Shown in pieces: positions 1 to 6,027 of a DNA stretch of 6,027 nucleotides (positions are counted from its first letter, which is position 1; every line of letters begins with the position of its first letter). Where the stretch lies: positions 1-6,027 of the forward strand of contig JAKISV010000168.1 of assembly GCA_021648425.1 (NCBI GenBank). Direction: 5' to 3'. This DNA is from Rhizobiaceae bacterium (GTDB taxonomy: Bacteria > Pseudomonadota > Alphaproteobacteria > Rhizobiales > Rhizobiaceae). The notes under the pieces were generated by a model. It searched no databases. It had not been told where the DNA came from and was given only the letters and a program-made list of their open reading frames with translations. A program made the translations under genes and the position numbers.

Positions 1-259
1 CTCAAGCTTGGGCCACACCCGACATGTGACCGTCCACGCTCTGCTGCTGCCAACCCACGGAACATTCGGCACGCGCGCCGTCGTTTGCAGGGTTGATCAG
101 TGAGAACAGTATATGGGCAGTGGGGAAGACGGGGATAAGTTTTTCGAGTTTTTATTGTTGTATTATTTCAATGAGTTAGATCAAAATTCCAACTTTTTCC
201 TGTGGGATAGACTGGGATATTCAGTTGTGCCTTACTTCGTCACCCTCGGGCATGCAACT
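1..259. other. Unassigned stretch downstream of the cysC fusion, with a composition break near base 100
   Basis: I see no supportable gene here. Bases 1-100 are about 63% GC by hand count, whereas 101-260 are about 41%. In the GC-rich part, a plus-strand frame open from the window edge ends at a TGA at 101-103 (33 codons), another ends at 94-96, and a minus-strand frame of about 50 codons ends at bases 2-4 without an ATG, GTG or TTG start that I could find. Any of these could be the tail or fragment of a gene that continues outside the window, but none gives a recognisable family. I looked for tRNA, tmRNA, RNase P and SRP RNA signatures and found none. No convincing terminator follows the stop codon at 260: the only inverted repeat nearby (AGTTG/CAACT) is short, imperfect and lacks a T-run. 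Confidence 0.4.
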
Positions 260-1861
260 TCAAATTATACCCCTGGCGCGAAGTTTAATGATGATATTCT
301 CAGCAGCATTTTCCGCAGAAATATCAACGGTGTTCACTCGAATTTCCGGGTTTAGTGGTGGCTCATAAGGTGAATCTATTCCGGTAAAATTCTTGATTTC
401 TCCGGCACGGGCTTTTTTGTACAATCCTTTAACATCTCTTGCTTCGGCCACCTCCAGAGGGGTATCCACATGAATTTCGATAAATTCACCCACTTCAGCC
501 AATTCGCGTGCCAGTTGGCGTTCAGATTGAAATGGCGAGATGAAAGAGACCAGGGTAATTATTCCACTGTCGGCCATCAACCTTGAGACTTCGGCTATTC
601 GGCGGATATTTTCCACCCGGTCAGCATCGGTAAAACCCAAATCCCGATTTAGACCGTGTCGAATATTGTCCCCATCAAGGGTGTAGGTATGTTTACCCAG
701 GGCCGTAAGTTTCTTTTCAACAACGTTGGCAATGGCGGATTTGCCTGAGCCCGACAGGCCAGTGAACCATAAGATTGCCGGTTTTTGCCCCTTCAACTCA
801 GCACGTTTTTGTCGGGTAACATCAAGTGCTTGCCAATGCACATTTGAAGCGCGGCGCAGGGCGAAATGGATTGAACCCAGGCCGACAATTTTATTATCGT
901 CTTTGCTATAAAGCGTAAACTGACTGGTATGACGGCCAGCATCAATTGGTTCAAAGGGTATATTTCGTTCCAGCGAAATATTGCAAACCCCAATTTCGCC
1001 AGCTTCCAAACGGGTGGCGGCGATATGCTCATGGGAATTAACATTAATCGAGTGTTTTATCGTTGTGATCGAAGCATCAAGCGTATTTGTTGTTGAGTTT
1101 AAGATATATGGCCTGCCAGCTATCATTGGGTCCGGCGACAACCAAACGATAGAGGTTTCAAACTGATCTGCCACCTCGACAGGATTATCACCCGAACAAA
1201 GCATATCACCTGGCACAACGCTGATATTATCAGCCAGCAGGAATTCTGCTGAGCGACCTTTGTCTATCTGTTGAACTGATTTTGCATCGCTGAATATTTC
1301 AGAGATTTTGGTTCTGGTAGCAGAAGGCAGCACAATCACGCTATCGCCTGTGCATATTTTGCCAGAGCAGACTTTGCCGCGAATATGCCCCAGATCAGAC
1401 AGGGATGTCACCGGCATCCTGAAATCTTTTTGATTATCAGCAGAACCTGCGGTGATTTCGAGAATAAAATCCGCCAATTTGTGAGCATCGCGCGAAATCA
1501 CAATACCTTTTAATTGCCTGGTATGGTCAGCGCGCAGATTTGTCAGATACTCGTCGAATTTGTTTTCAGCTTCCTCGGCATGAGTTTCGTCAATATCGAG
1601 GACAAAATTTTGCACCCCCATAACGCTGGCAATCAAAAGCAATTGGCGTGATTGCGTGGAAAAGCCATTGTTGGCACCCCCAGCGATGATCACCAAATCC
1701 GCGCTTTGTGCTGCTGTAGTCATATTATGTAGTCTGTTCAGACCACCGCCAACATTTATGATGTGGTGATTTTTGCTGATAGCCTCTACCTGGGACGCCA
1801 ATCTTGCACGAGCATCCTTCTCGCCACCGCAAATAATAATTTCAAGTTGAGAATTGTTCAT
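260..1861 (-). CDS. cysC: CysN-like/CysC fusion: adenylyl-sulfate (APS) kinase with a degenerate N-terminal GTPase domain
   Basis: Cytoplasmic protein of 533 residues. The C-terminal part (about 350-533) is APS kinase, which phosphorylates adenosine 5'-phosphosulfate with ATP to give PAPS. It has the Walker A loop GLSGSGKS (368-375), the LDGDN substrate motif (395-399), RHGLNRDLGF (401-410), the SFISPF segment with the conserved serine (439-444) and the KGLYKKARAGEIKNFTGID stretch (478-496). Residues about 146-345 match CysN beta-barrel domains 2 and 3, including VADQFE (230-235), GRPY (249-252), EIGVCN (289-294) and FALRRASNVHWQ (333-344). Residues 1-140 align with the CysN GTPase but are much shorter and lack all the nucleotide-binding motifs (see findings). 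Typical CysN-CysC fusions are about 620-650 residues. The ATG overlaps the cysQ stop as ATGA, with no good Shine-Dalgarno, which suggests translational coupling. GTP-driven ATP sulfurylase activity is unlikely from this protein; APS kinase activity is likely. No cysD lies in the window. Confidence 0.93.
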   Translation of the reverse strand: MNNSQLEIIICGGEKDARARLASQVEAISKNHHIINVGGGLNRLHNMTTAAQSADLVIIAGGANNGFSTQSRQLLLIASVMGVQNFVLDIDETHAEEAENKFDEYLTNLRADHTRQLKGIVISRDAHKLADFILEITAGSADNQKDFRMPVTSLSDLGHIRGKVCSGKICTGDSVIVLPSATRTKISEIFSDAKSVQQIDKGRSAEFLLADNISVVPGDMLCSGDNPVEVADQFETSIVWLSPDPMIAGRPYILNSTTNTLDASITTIKHSINVNSHEHIAATRLEAGEIGVCNISLERNIPFEPIDAGRHTSQFTLYSKDDNKIVGLGSIHFALRRASNVHWQALDVTRQKRAELKGQKPAILWFTGLSGSGKSAIANVVEKKLTALGKHTYTLDGDNIRHGLNRDLGFTDADRVENIRRIAEVSRLMADSGIITLVSFISPFQSERQLARELAEVGEFIEIHVDTPLEVAEARDVKGLYKKARAGEIKNFTGIDSPYEPPLNPEIRVNTVDISAENAAENIIIKLRARGII

Positions 1862-2658
1862 GTGGTTCGAAATTCAACACCGGGGGTATAGGCTATAAAC
1901 GGACCATTTTTCATGTCGGTTTTTCCATAATCCAGTGGCTCCCCTTCAAGGTTTTCAACAATGCCGCCTGCTGCTGTTAATACGGCATGGCCTGCTGCTG
2001 TATCCCATTCCATTGTTGGGCCAAATCTGGGATATAAATCCGCTTCACCGCACGCCAGCAGGCAGAATTTTAGCGACGACCCGGCATTGACCAGCATCCC
2101 CACCTGGTTGGCTTCAATGAACTTTTGTGTATCTTTGCAAAGATGGGAGCGGCTGGCAACGACACTGAGCGCATCGTTGTCTGGTTTTGTCGGGCTGATT
2201 ATTTCAGGCTTGCTCAGGATATTATTCTCCAGATCAAAATTTATCTTAAACGCACCTTCGAATTCCGAACCAAAATACATGACTGATTTTGCAGGAACAC
2301 ATACCGCCCCCAGAACTGGCCTGCCATTTTCAATAAGCCCGATATTCACTGTGAACTCGTCGCGCCTGTTGATAAATTCTTTTGTGCCATCGATTGGATC
2401 AATTAGAAAATATGTGGCCTTTTGCGAAAGTTTGCGATGGGTTTCCTGGCGTTCTTCAGTGATGATTTCAATATCGTTGAAAGCTGTGCGCAGTTCCTTA
2501 AACAGCAAATTATCCACCTCAAGATCAGCAGCGGTCAGAGGTGAGTTATCAGCTTTATATTCTATGTCACCCAGATTATTATAGTGCTTCATGGCAACAT
2601 GTGCCGCCGTCAACATCAGTGGTTTGATCACCTCAATTATTTGTTTGTGATCAGGCAC
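1858..2658 (-). CDS. cysQ: CysQ-type 3'(2'),5'-bisphosphate nucleotidase (inositol monophosphatase superfamily)
   Basis: Metal-dependent phosphatase expected to remove the 3'-phosphate from PAP, and possibly PAPS, giving AMP (or APS). It thereby clears the by-product of PAPS-using reactions. Numbered from the GTG start at 2658 (266 residues), it shows DNSPLTAAD (37-45), the metal-binding glutamates in ITEER (66-70), the signature DPIDGTKEF (87-95) and the C-terminal EWDTAAGHAVL (217-227). These are the hallmark motifs of the family, and the length is normal for CysQ. An in-frame TTG at 2664 would overlap the upstream stop as TTGA and add two residues. I prefer the GTG because TAAGGG lies six bases before it. 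The downstream fusion gene overlaps by 4 nt. A PAP phosphatase beside an APS kinase makes a coherent PAPS module. Other inositol-phosphatase-like substrates remain possible, but that context favours CysQ. Confidence 0.91.
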   Translation of the reverse strand: MPDHKQIIEVIKPLMLTAAHVAMKHYNNLGDIEYKADNSPLTAADLEVDNLLFKELRTAFNDIEIITEERQETHRKLSQKATYFLIDPIDGTKEFINRRDEFTVNIGLIENGRPVLGAVCVPAKSVMYFGSEFEGAFKINFDLENNILSKPEIISPTKPDNDALSVVASRSHLCKDTQKFIEANQVGMLVNAGSSLKFCLLACGEADLYPRFGPTMEWDTAAGHAVLTAAGGIVENLEGEPLDYGKTDMKNGPFIAYTPGVEFRTT

Positions 2659-2660
2659 GA

Positions 2661-3425
2661 TCAACCCTTAAAACGGCGGCAAAGACTGTCAGCTGCATTG
2701 GCCAGGACAACGGTATCATTGCCAACAGCCACAAATTTATAGCCCCATTCGATATATTGGCGTGCGGCCTCTTCCTGAACTCCCAAAATGCCGGAGGGAA
2801 TGCCGCAATTTGCCATGGTAATTGCCGCCTGTTTGATTACAGACTGAACATCTGAATGGGCAGCATTTCCCAGATGCCCCATGGATGCAGAAAGGTCTGA
2901 AGGGCCCACAAAAATGCCGTCAATGCCATCAACCTTTGCTATATCTTCCAGCTGGCCGATTGCATCTATGGTTTCAACCTGCACTAAAATGCAGGTTTCT
3001 TCATCCACTTTTTGCATATAATCCTTGATGCGGCCGTAGGCTGAGGCTCTGGTGCCACCGGCAGCCCCACGCACCCCCGCTTGCGGATAACGCACATACT
3101 CAACTGCTTTGCGGGCTTCTTCAGCATTCTGAACATAGGGCAATATTATCGTCTGGGCTCCAATATCAAGCACCCGCTTGATCATCACCATGTCATTCCA
3201 TGCCGGGCGCACTACAACGCTGGTGCCACCCGCTGCCATCGCCTGCAATTGCGCCAGGATCATCGGCACATCATTGGGAGAATGCTCCATATCCAGAACA
3301 ATCCAGTCAAAGCCACTATAGCCGATAAGTTCAGATGTGATGGGTGAACACAATGAGCTCCACAATCCAATCTGAAGTTCACCTTTGGCCAGACCGCGTT
3401 TGAATTTGTTTGGTGGTAATTGCAT
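2661..3425 (-). CDS. HpcH/HpaI-family aldolase (class II 2-oxo-acid aldolase)
   Basis: A 254-residue cytoplasmic lyase of the HpcH/HpaI family (4-hydroxy-2-oxoheptanedioate aldolase, 2-keto-3-deoxy-L-rhamnonate aldolase and related enzymes). These are metal-dependent aldolases that split 4-hydroxy-2-oxo acids, typically releasing pyruvate and an aldehyde. Expected active-site residues are visible: Asp45 and His48 in LDMEH (44-48), Arg73 in VVRPAW (71-76), the metal ligand Glu151 in QVET (149-152) and Asp177 in VGPSDLSASMG (173-183). The glycine-rich RGAAGGTRAS stretch (119-128) is also typical. The length matches the family. The ATG has a good Shine-Dalgarno (GGAG and TAAGG within 15 bases upstream). 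It starts 18 nt after the FAH-family gene and ends at the start of cysQ. The exact substrate cannot be read from the sequence. The hydrolase partner suggests a ring-cleavage or sugar-acid product, and oxaloacetate decarboxylase-like activity is an alternative. Confidence 0.92.
   Translation of the reverse strand: MQLPPNKFKRGLAKGELQIGLWSSLCSPITSELIGYSGFDWIVLDMEHSPNDVPMILAQLQAMAAGGTSVVVRPAWNDMVMIKRVLDIGAQTIILPYVQNAEEARKAVEYVRYPQAGVRGAAGGTRASAYGRIKDYMQKVDEETCILVQVETIDAIGQLEDIAKVDGIDGIFVGPSDLSASMGHLGNAAHSDVQSVIKQAAITMANCGIPSGILGVQEEAARQYIEWGYKFVAVGNDTVVLANAADSLCRRFKG
2665..2670 (-). promoter_or_regulatory. Shine-Dalgarno that decides the cysQ start
   Basis: The minus strand reads TAAGGG, then TTGATC, then GTG. 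The purine-rich AAGGG is directly adjacent to the possible TTG start at 2664, which is too close for ribosome binding, but is well spaced (6 nt) for the GTG at 2658. It lies inside the last codons of the aldolase gene, as is common in packed operons. Confidence 0.6.
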
Positions 3426-3443
3426 TGTGCCTTACTCCAGAAT

Positions 3444-4136
3444 CTAATCTACTATTGAAACTTCTATTTCCCCCAACCGGTCAATTCCACCGGTAATTTT
3501 ATCTCCAACCACAACCGGACCCACGCCCGCAGGTGTGCCGGTATAAATCAGATCGCCTGGTTCAAGGCGAAGCGCTGAACTGCAAAATGCAATGATGTCA
3601 GCTACCGGCCAGATTAGATCGCTCAGGTTTGCATCCTGTTTAATCTCCCCGTTCACCGCCAGCCATATTCTACCTTCACTCAATGGGCCGGTATCATCCA
3701 AGGTATGAATGGGACTACAGGGCGCACCATGGTCGCAGCCTTTGCCCCAGTCCCAGGGTCTGCCGATTTTCTTGGCGGCCTGTTGCAAATCGCGGCGGGT
3801 AAAATCAATGCCCACCCCGTAGCCATAGATATGGGCCAAAGCATCATCAACACTGATATCAGCGCCACCCTTGCCTATCGCTACTACCAGTTCAATTTCA
3901 AAATGGAAATTCTGTGTCAGTTGCGGATAGGGAATTTCACTGCCGCTATCGACTACTGCATCGGTTGGTTTGGAAAAGAAAAACGGCGTTTCGCGCTCCG
4001 GATTTGAACCCATTTCACGTGCATGGGCCGCATAATTTTGACCAACGCAATGGATTCGTCTGACGGCAAAACGTCGATCGGAATTATTGATGGCAACCGA
4101 AGGAACCGGTGGCGGAGTGAAGGCATATTGTGTCAT
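3444..4136 (-). CDS. FAH-family hydrolase, fumarylpyruvate hydrolase-like
   Basis: A 230-residue cytoplasmic enzyme of the fumarylacetoacetate hydrolase superfamily. The closest group I recognise is fumarylpyruvate hydrolase, which cleaves fumarylpyruvate to fumarate and pyruvate in the gentisate pathway. Signature segments are RRIHCVGQNYAAHAREMG (26-43), PFFFSKPTDAVV (51-62), the metal-binding glutamates 80 and 82 in HFEIELVVAIGK (78-89), the metal-binding Asp111 in GIDFTRRDLQ (109-118), KGCDHGAP (132-139) and YTGTPAGVGP (198-207). The N-terminus with its proline-rich start is typical, so the ATG at 4136 is kept even though the upstream GCGAG is a weak ribosome site. It is the first gene after the terminator at 4165-4193, so it probably opens the operon. 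Acylpyruvase, oxaloacetate decarboxylase or 2-oxo-hydratase-type activity cannot be excluded. No gentisate dioxygenase or maleylpyruvate isomerase gene is visible to support the full pathway. Confidence 0.91.
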   Translation of the reverse strand: MTQYAFTPPPVPSVAINNSDRRFAVRRIHCVGQNYAAHAREMGSNPERETPFFFSKPTDAVVDSGSEIPYPQLTQNFHFEIELVVAIGKGGADISVDDALAHIYGYGVGIDFTRRDLQQAAKKIGRPWDWGKGCDHGAPCSPIHTLDDTGPLSEGRIWLAVNGEIKQDANLSDLIWPVADIIAFCSSALRLEPGDLIYTGTPAGVGPVVVGDKITGGIDRLGEIEVSIVD

Positions 4137-4164
4137 TTAAAACTCGCTGAAGTGTTAGCAGGTC

Positions 4165-4193
4165 AAAAAGAGAGGGACGGTTTCCCGTCCCTC
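4165..4193 (-). terminator. Rho-independent terminator of the ABC transporter operon
   Basis: On the minus strand a perfect 9-bp GC-rich stem (GAGGGACGG paired with CCGTCCCTC) closes on a GAAA tetraloop of the stable GNRA class. It is followed at once by TCTTTTTG. It begins 25 bases after the stop codon of the substrate-binding protein gene and lies 28 bases before the start of the FAH-family gene, so it separates two transcription units. The plus strand has no T-run on the other side, so it works in one direction only. Confidence 0.88.
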
Positions 4194-4218
4194 CTTATCA
4201 TGAGTTCCAACAAAAACT

Positions 4219-5208
4219 CTACTTGAGTGCTTTGTCGGTGATTATGGAAGTCCAGGCACCTTCCGGCTTCATTGAAATAACCGGGTCTGAGCCACCCTTC
4301 ATCAGGGTGTCAACAGTACGGTTATAATCAGCCTCATCAAGGGCGCCGTTTGAACCGGCAGTAAGCTTGGCGATTTCGCCCATCATACGTTTTTGATGCT
4401 CAATTGTCTGAGCGCCGGTAGCGTCATTTTCCAGGATAATTTCTGCTGCTGCATCCGGGTTTTCTTCAGCCCATTTCCAGCCTTTCATTGATGCGCGCAC
4501 AAAACGTACCATGCGGTCCTGGAATGCCTCGTCTTTCAGAGCATCTTCCAGCACATAAATACCGTCTTCAAGTGTTGCAACACCCTGGTCCTGATATTTG
4601 AAAACCACCAGTTCATCAGCGGTAAGGCCCGCATCGATAATCTGCCAGTATTCGTTATAGGTCATGGTGGAAACGCAATCGGCCTGTTTTTGCAGGATCG
4701 GATCAACGTTAAAGCCCTGTTTCAGGACTGTTACGCCATCAGGACCACCTTCAGTGGAAAGGCCAAGCTGGGCCATCCAGGACAGGAACGGGTATTCGTT
4801 GCCAAAGAACCACACGCCAAGTGTTTTGCCTTTGAAATCTGCAGGCGTCTTGATGCCCGAATCCTTGCGACAGGTAAGCATCATGCCTGAAGTTTTGAAC
4901 GGCTGGGCGATATTCACCAGCTTGACGCCTTTCTCGCGTGTTGCCAGCGCTGAAGGCATCCAGTCAAGCACAACGTCAGCACCACCACCGGCGATTACCT
5001 GGGGTGGAGCAATGTCCGGACCGCCGGGTTTGATTTCAACATCAAGATTTTCTTCTTTATAAAAACCCTTGTCTTTAGCCACATAATAACCGGCAAATTG
5101 CGCCTGGGTTACCCATTTCAATTGAAGGGTCACTTTTTCCTGCGCCATGGCAGTGCCTGCGGCTGCCAGCATGGCACCGGCAAGCAAAGTTGTCATAAGT
5201 CTGTTCAT
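4219..5208 (-). CDS. ABC transporter periplasmic substrate-binding protein, NMT1/THI5-like (SsuA/ThiY superfamily)
   Basis: A 329-residue exported solute-binding protein. Residues 1-22 form a Sec signal peptide: Arg near the N-terminus, a hydrophobic Leu/Ala core, and an AMA cleavage site before Gln23. The mature protein begins with the family pattern VTLQLKWVTQAQFAGYYVA (26-44), then DKGFYKEENLDVEI (46-59), GGPDIAPPQVIAGGGAD (62-78) and FKGKTLGVW (125-133), and has the two-lobe NMT1/THI5 fold pattern. Two cysteines (113 and 178) lie in the mature part and could form a disulfide. The ATG has a strong Shine-Dalgarno (AGGGAG, 7-nt spacing). It lies 25 nt after the permease gene and before a terminator, so it is the last gene of its operon. 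Related proteins bind formylaminopyrimidine (ThiY), riboflavin (RibY) or sulfonates; the ligand here is not determined. I see no thiamine riboswitch in the window, though the operon's start is outside it. Confidence 0.93.
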   Translation of the reverse strand: MNRLMTTLLAGAMLAAAGTAMAQEKVTLQLKWVTQAQFAGYYVAKDKGFYKEENLDVEIKPGGPDIAPPQVIAGGGADVVLDWMPSALATREKGVKLVNIAQPFKTSGMMLTCRKDSGIKTPADFKGKTLGVWFFGNEYPFLSWMAQLGLSTEGGPDGVTVLKQGFNVDPILQKQADCVSTMTYNEYWQIIDAGLTADELVVFKYQDQGVATLEDGIYVLEDALKDEAFQDRMVRFVRASMKGWKWAEENPDAAAEIILENDATGAQTIEHQKRMMGEIAKLTAGSNGALDEADYNRTVDTLMKGGSDPVISMKPEGAWTSIITDKALK

Positions 5209-5215
5209 GCGTATT

Positions 5216-5221
5216 CTCCCT
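5216..5221 (-). promoter_or_regulatory. Strong Shine-Dalgarno of the substrate-binding protein gene
   Basis: The minus strand reads AGGGAG seven bases before the ATG at 5208. It is among the best ribosome sites in the window, fitting the high level at which binding proteins are usually made relative to their permease. Confidence 0.7.
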
Positions 5222-5233
5222 GTTTTATTATTC

Positions 5234-6027
5234 TTAACCTGCCGCCGCGTTGCGAACGGAAGGATGCCAAAATGTGACGGCTCTTTCTATTAGCACTATC
5301 ACACCATAAAAAACGGAACCTGCCAAGGCAGCCACCGCAATTTCTGCCCACACCATATCGATATTCATACGGCCTACTTCCGTTGAAATGCGAAAGCCCA
5401 TGCCAACGGTGGGTGTACCAAAAAACTCAGCCACAATTGCCCCGATCATTGCCAGGGTGGAATTAATTTTGAGCGCGTTGAATATAAAAGGTGCTGCCGC
5501 CGGCAGACGAAGCTTGAACAGTGTCTGCCAGTAATTTGACGCATAGGTGCGCATCAGATCGCGTTCCATTGAACCGGATGCTGCAAGGCCCGATACGGTA
5601 TTCACCAGCATTGGAAAAAACGTCATGATAATGACTACTGCCGCTTTGGAAGGCCAGTCGAAACCAAACCACATTACCATGATCGGCGCTACGCCTATTA
5701 CGGGAAGGGCGGAGACAAAATTGCCAATCGGCAAAAGCCCCTTTTGCAAAAACGGCGAGCGGTCAACAGCAATCGCCACCAGAAATCCGGAACTGCAACC
5801 CAGGAAAAACCCTATCAGGGCAGCCTTCATAAATGTCTGCTGGAAGTCCGCCCACAATATCGAAGTGGAGGAAATAATTCGTGCCCAGATCATTGATGGC
5901 GGCGGCAGCAGCACGGTGGGCACATTAAAACCGCGTGTGGCTCCCTCCCACATTGCCAGCAGGGCAGCACCAAACAATACCGGCACAATAAAATCACGCA
6001 GACGCAGAAAAAGCGTTGAACGGATAT
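5234..6027 (-). CDS. ABC transporter permease, BPD_transp_1 family, 5' end cut by the window edge
   Basis: Inner-membrane permease of the SsuC/ThiX/TauC-like group that works with the adjacent NMT1/THI5-like binding protein. The reading frame stays open to the window edge: 13 in-frame codons lie upstream of the GTG at 5984-5986, and the encoded LRLRDFIVPVLFGAALLAMW looks like a continuous N-terminus, so this GTG is probably an internal valine and the real start is outside. Visible parts are a first membrane segment ending in WEGATRGFNVP, the PTVLLPPPS segment, several hydrophobic segments, SALPVIGVAPIMVMWFG, and the cytoplasmic coupling loop LMRTYASNYWQTLFKLRLP that docks on the ATPase. The usual glycine of the EAA loop is a serine here (YASNYW). 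The C-terminal GTPTVGMGFRI region is typical. At least 263 residues are present. The ATPase gene is expected upstream, beyond the window. Confidence 0.93.
   Translation of the reverse strand, partial: IRSTLFLRLRDFIVPVLFGAALLAMWEGATRGFNVPTVLLPPPSMIWARIISSTSILWADFQQTFMKAALIGFFLGCSSGFLVAIAVDRSPFLQKGLLPIGNFVSALPVIGVAPIMVMWFGFDWPSKAAVVIIMTFFPMLVNTVSGLAASGSMERDLMRTYASNYWQTLFKLRLPAAAPFIFNALKINSTLAMIGAIVAEFFGTPTVGMGFRISTEVGRMNIDMVWAEIAVAALAGSVFYGVIVLIERAVTFWHPSVRNAAAG

Noticed and set aside
199..220. Short tandem-like repeat of TGGGATA
   Set aside because: Two 7-base copies only, in AT-rich non-coding DNA; expected by chance and without flanking structure.
113..355. Plus-strand 80-codon open frame starting in the AT-rich stretch
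   Set aside because: It runs antisense into the conserved end of the APS kinase gene, has no ribosome site I can see, and its translation resembles no family.
1961..2584. Long plus-strand open frame (207 codons) opposite cysQ
   Set aside because: It lies wholly antisense to a gene with clear family motifs. Its serine-rich composition is typical of a shadow frame.
4138..4166. Possible promoter for the FAH-family operon: TTGACC overlapping the terminator T-run
   Set aside because: With a 16-18 nt spacer the -10 would be AGTTTT, GTTTTA or TTTTAA, all poor matches lying against the ATG. It would need a leaderless transcript.
4190..4196. Perfect AAGGAGG Shine-Dalgarno-like sequence on the minus strand
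   Set aside because: It forms part of the terminator's 5' arm and has no start codon at a suitable distance; the next usable ATG is about 50 bases away.
4202..4219. Second small hairpin (GAGTT/AACTC) just after the binding-protein stop
   Set aside because: Only five AT-rich base pairs with an 8-base loop and no T-run. The strong terminator next to it explains termination.
4664..5062. Plus-strand 132-codon open frame opposite the binding-protein gene
   Set aside because: Antisense shadow of a well-supported coding region, with no family signal.
5984..5986. GTG as the start of the permease gene
   Set aside because: The frame continues open to the window edge and encodes a family-like N-terminal stretch, so it is more likely an internal valine codon.

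Overview
The window reads as a piece of an alphaproteobacterial chromosome of moderate GC (roughly mid-40s percent in the genes, by eye). The taxonomic guess rests on protein style: the CysN/CysC-type fusion, the fumarylpyruvate-hydrolase-like FAH protein and the NMT1/THI5-like transporter all look alphaproteobacterial. No rRNA or other marker is present, so a genus cannot be named. Every gene I can support lies on the minus strand, so transcription runs from high to low coordinates.

Right part (6027 to 4165): the 3' part of an ABC transporter operon. It holds an inner-membrane permease whose 5' end is cut by the window edge, then a periplasmic NMT1/THI5-like substrate-binding protein with a clear signal peptide. 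A strong hairpin followed by a T-run closes this unit. The ATPase gene is not in view. The ligand cannot be fixed; this superfamily includes binders of pyrimidine-like and flavin-like compounds.

Middle and left (4136 to 260): a tightly packed four-gene operon. The order is FAH-family hydrolase (fumarylpyruvate hydrolase-like), HpcH/HpaI aldolase, CysQ-type 3'(2'),5'-bisphosphate nucleotidase, and a CysN-like/CysC fusion with an APS kinase domain. The gaps are 18 nt, 2 nt (or a 4-nt overlap) and a 4-nt ATGA overlap, so co-translation is likely. The first two genes point to breakdown of a 2-oxo acid or aromatic ring-cleavage product. The last two point to making and removing PAPS/PAP. Why they share an operon is not explained by any pathway I can name.

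The most interesting item is the last gene. Its C-terminal APS kinase looks intact, and the two beta-barrel domains of CysN are recognisable. The N-terminal GTPase domain is shortened by about 60-70 residues and has lost the P-loop, the DxxGH motif and the NKxD motif, while the frame stays fully open. It looks like a pseudo-GTPase CysN domain kept on an active-looking APS kinase.

The left 259 bases hold no gene I can support. Bases 1-100 are GC-rich (about 63%) and differ sharply from the AT-richer stretch beside them.
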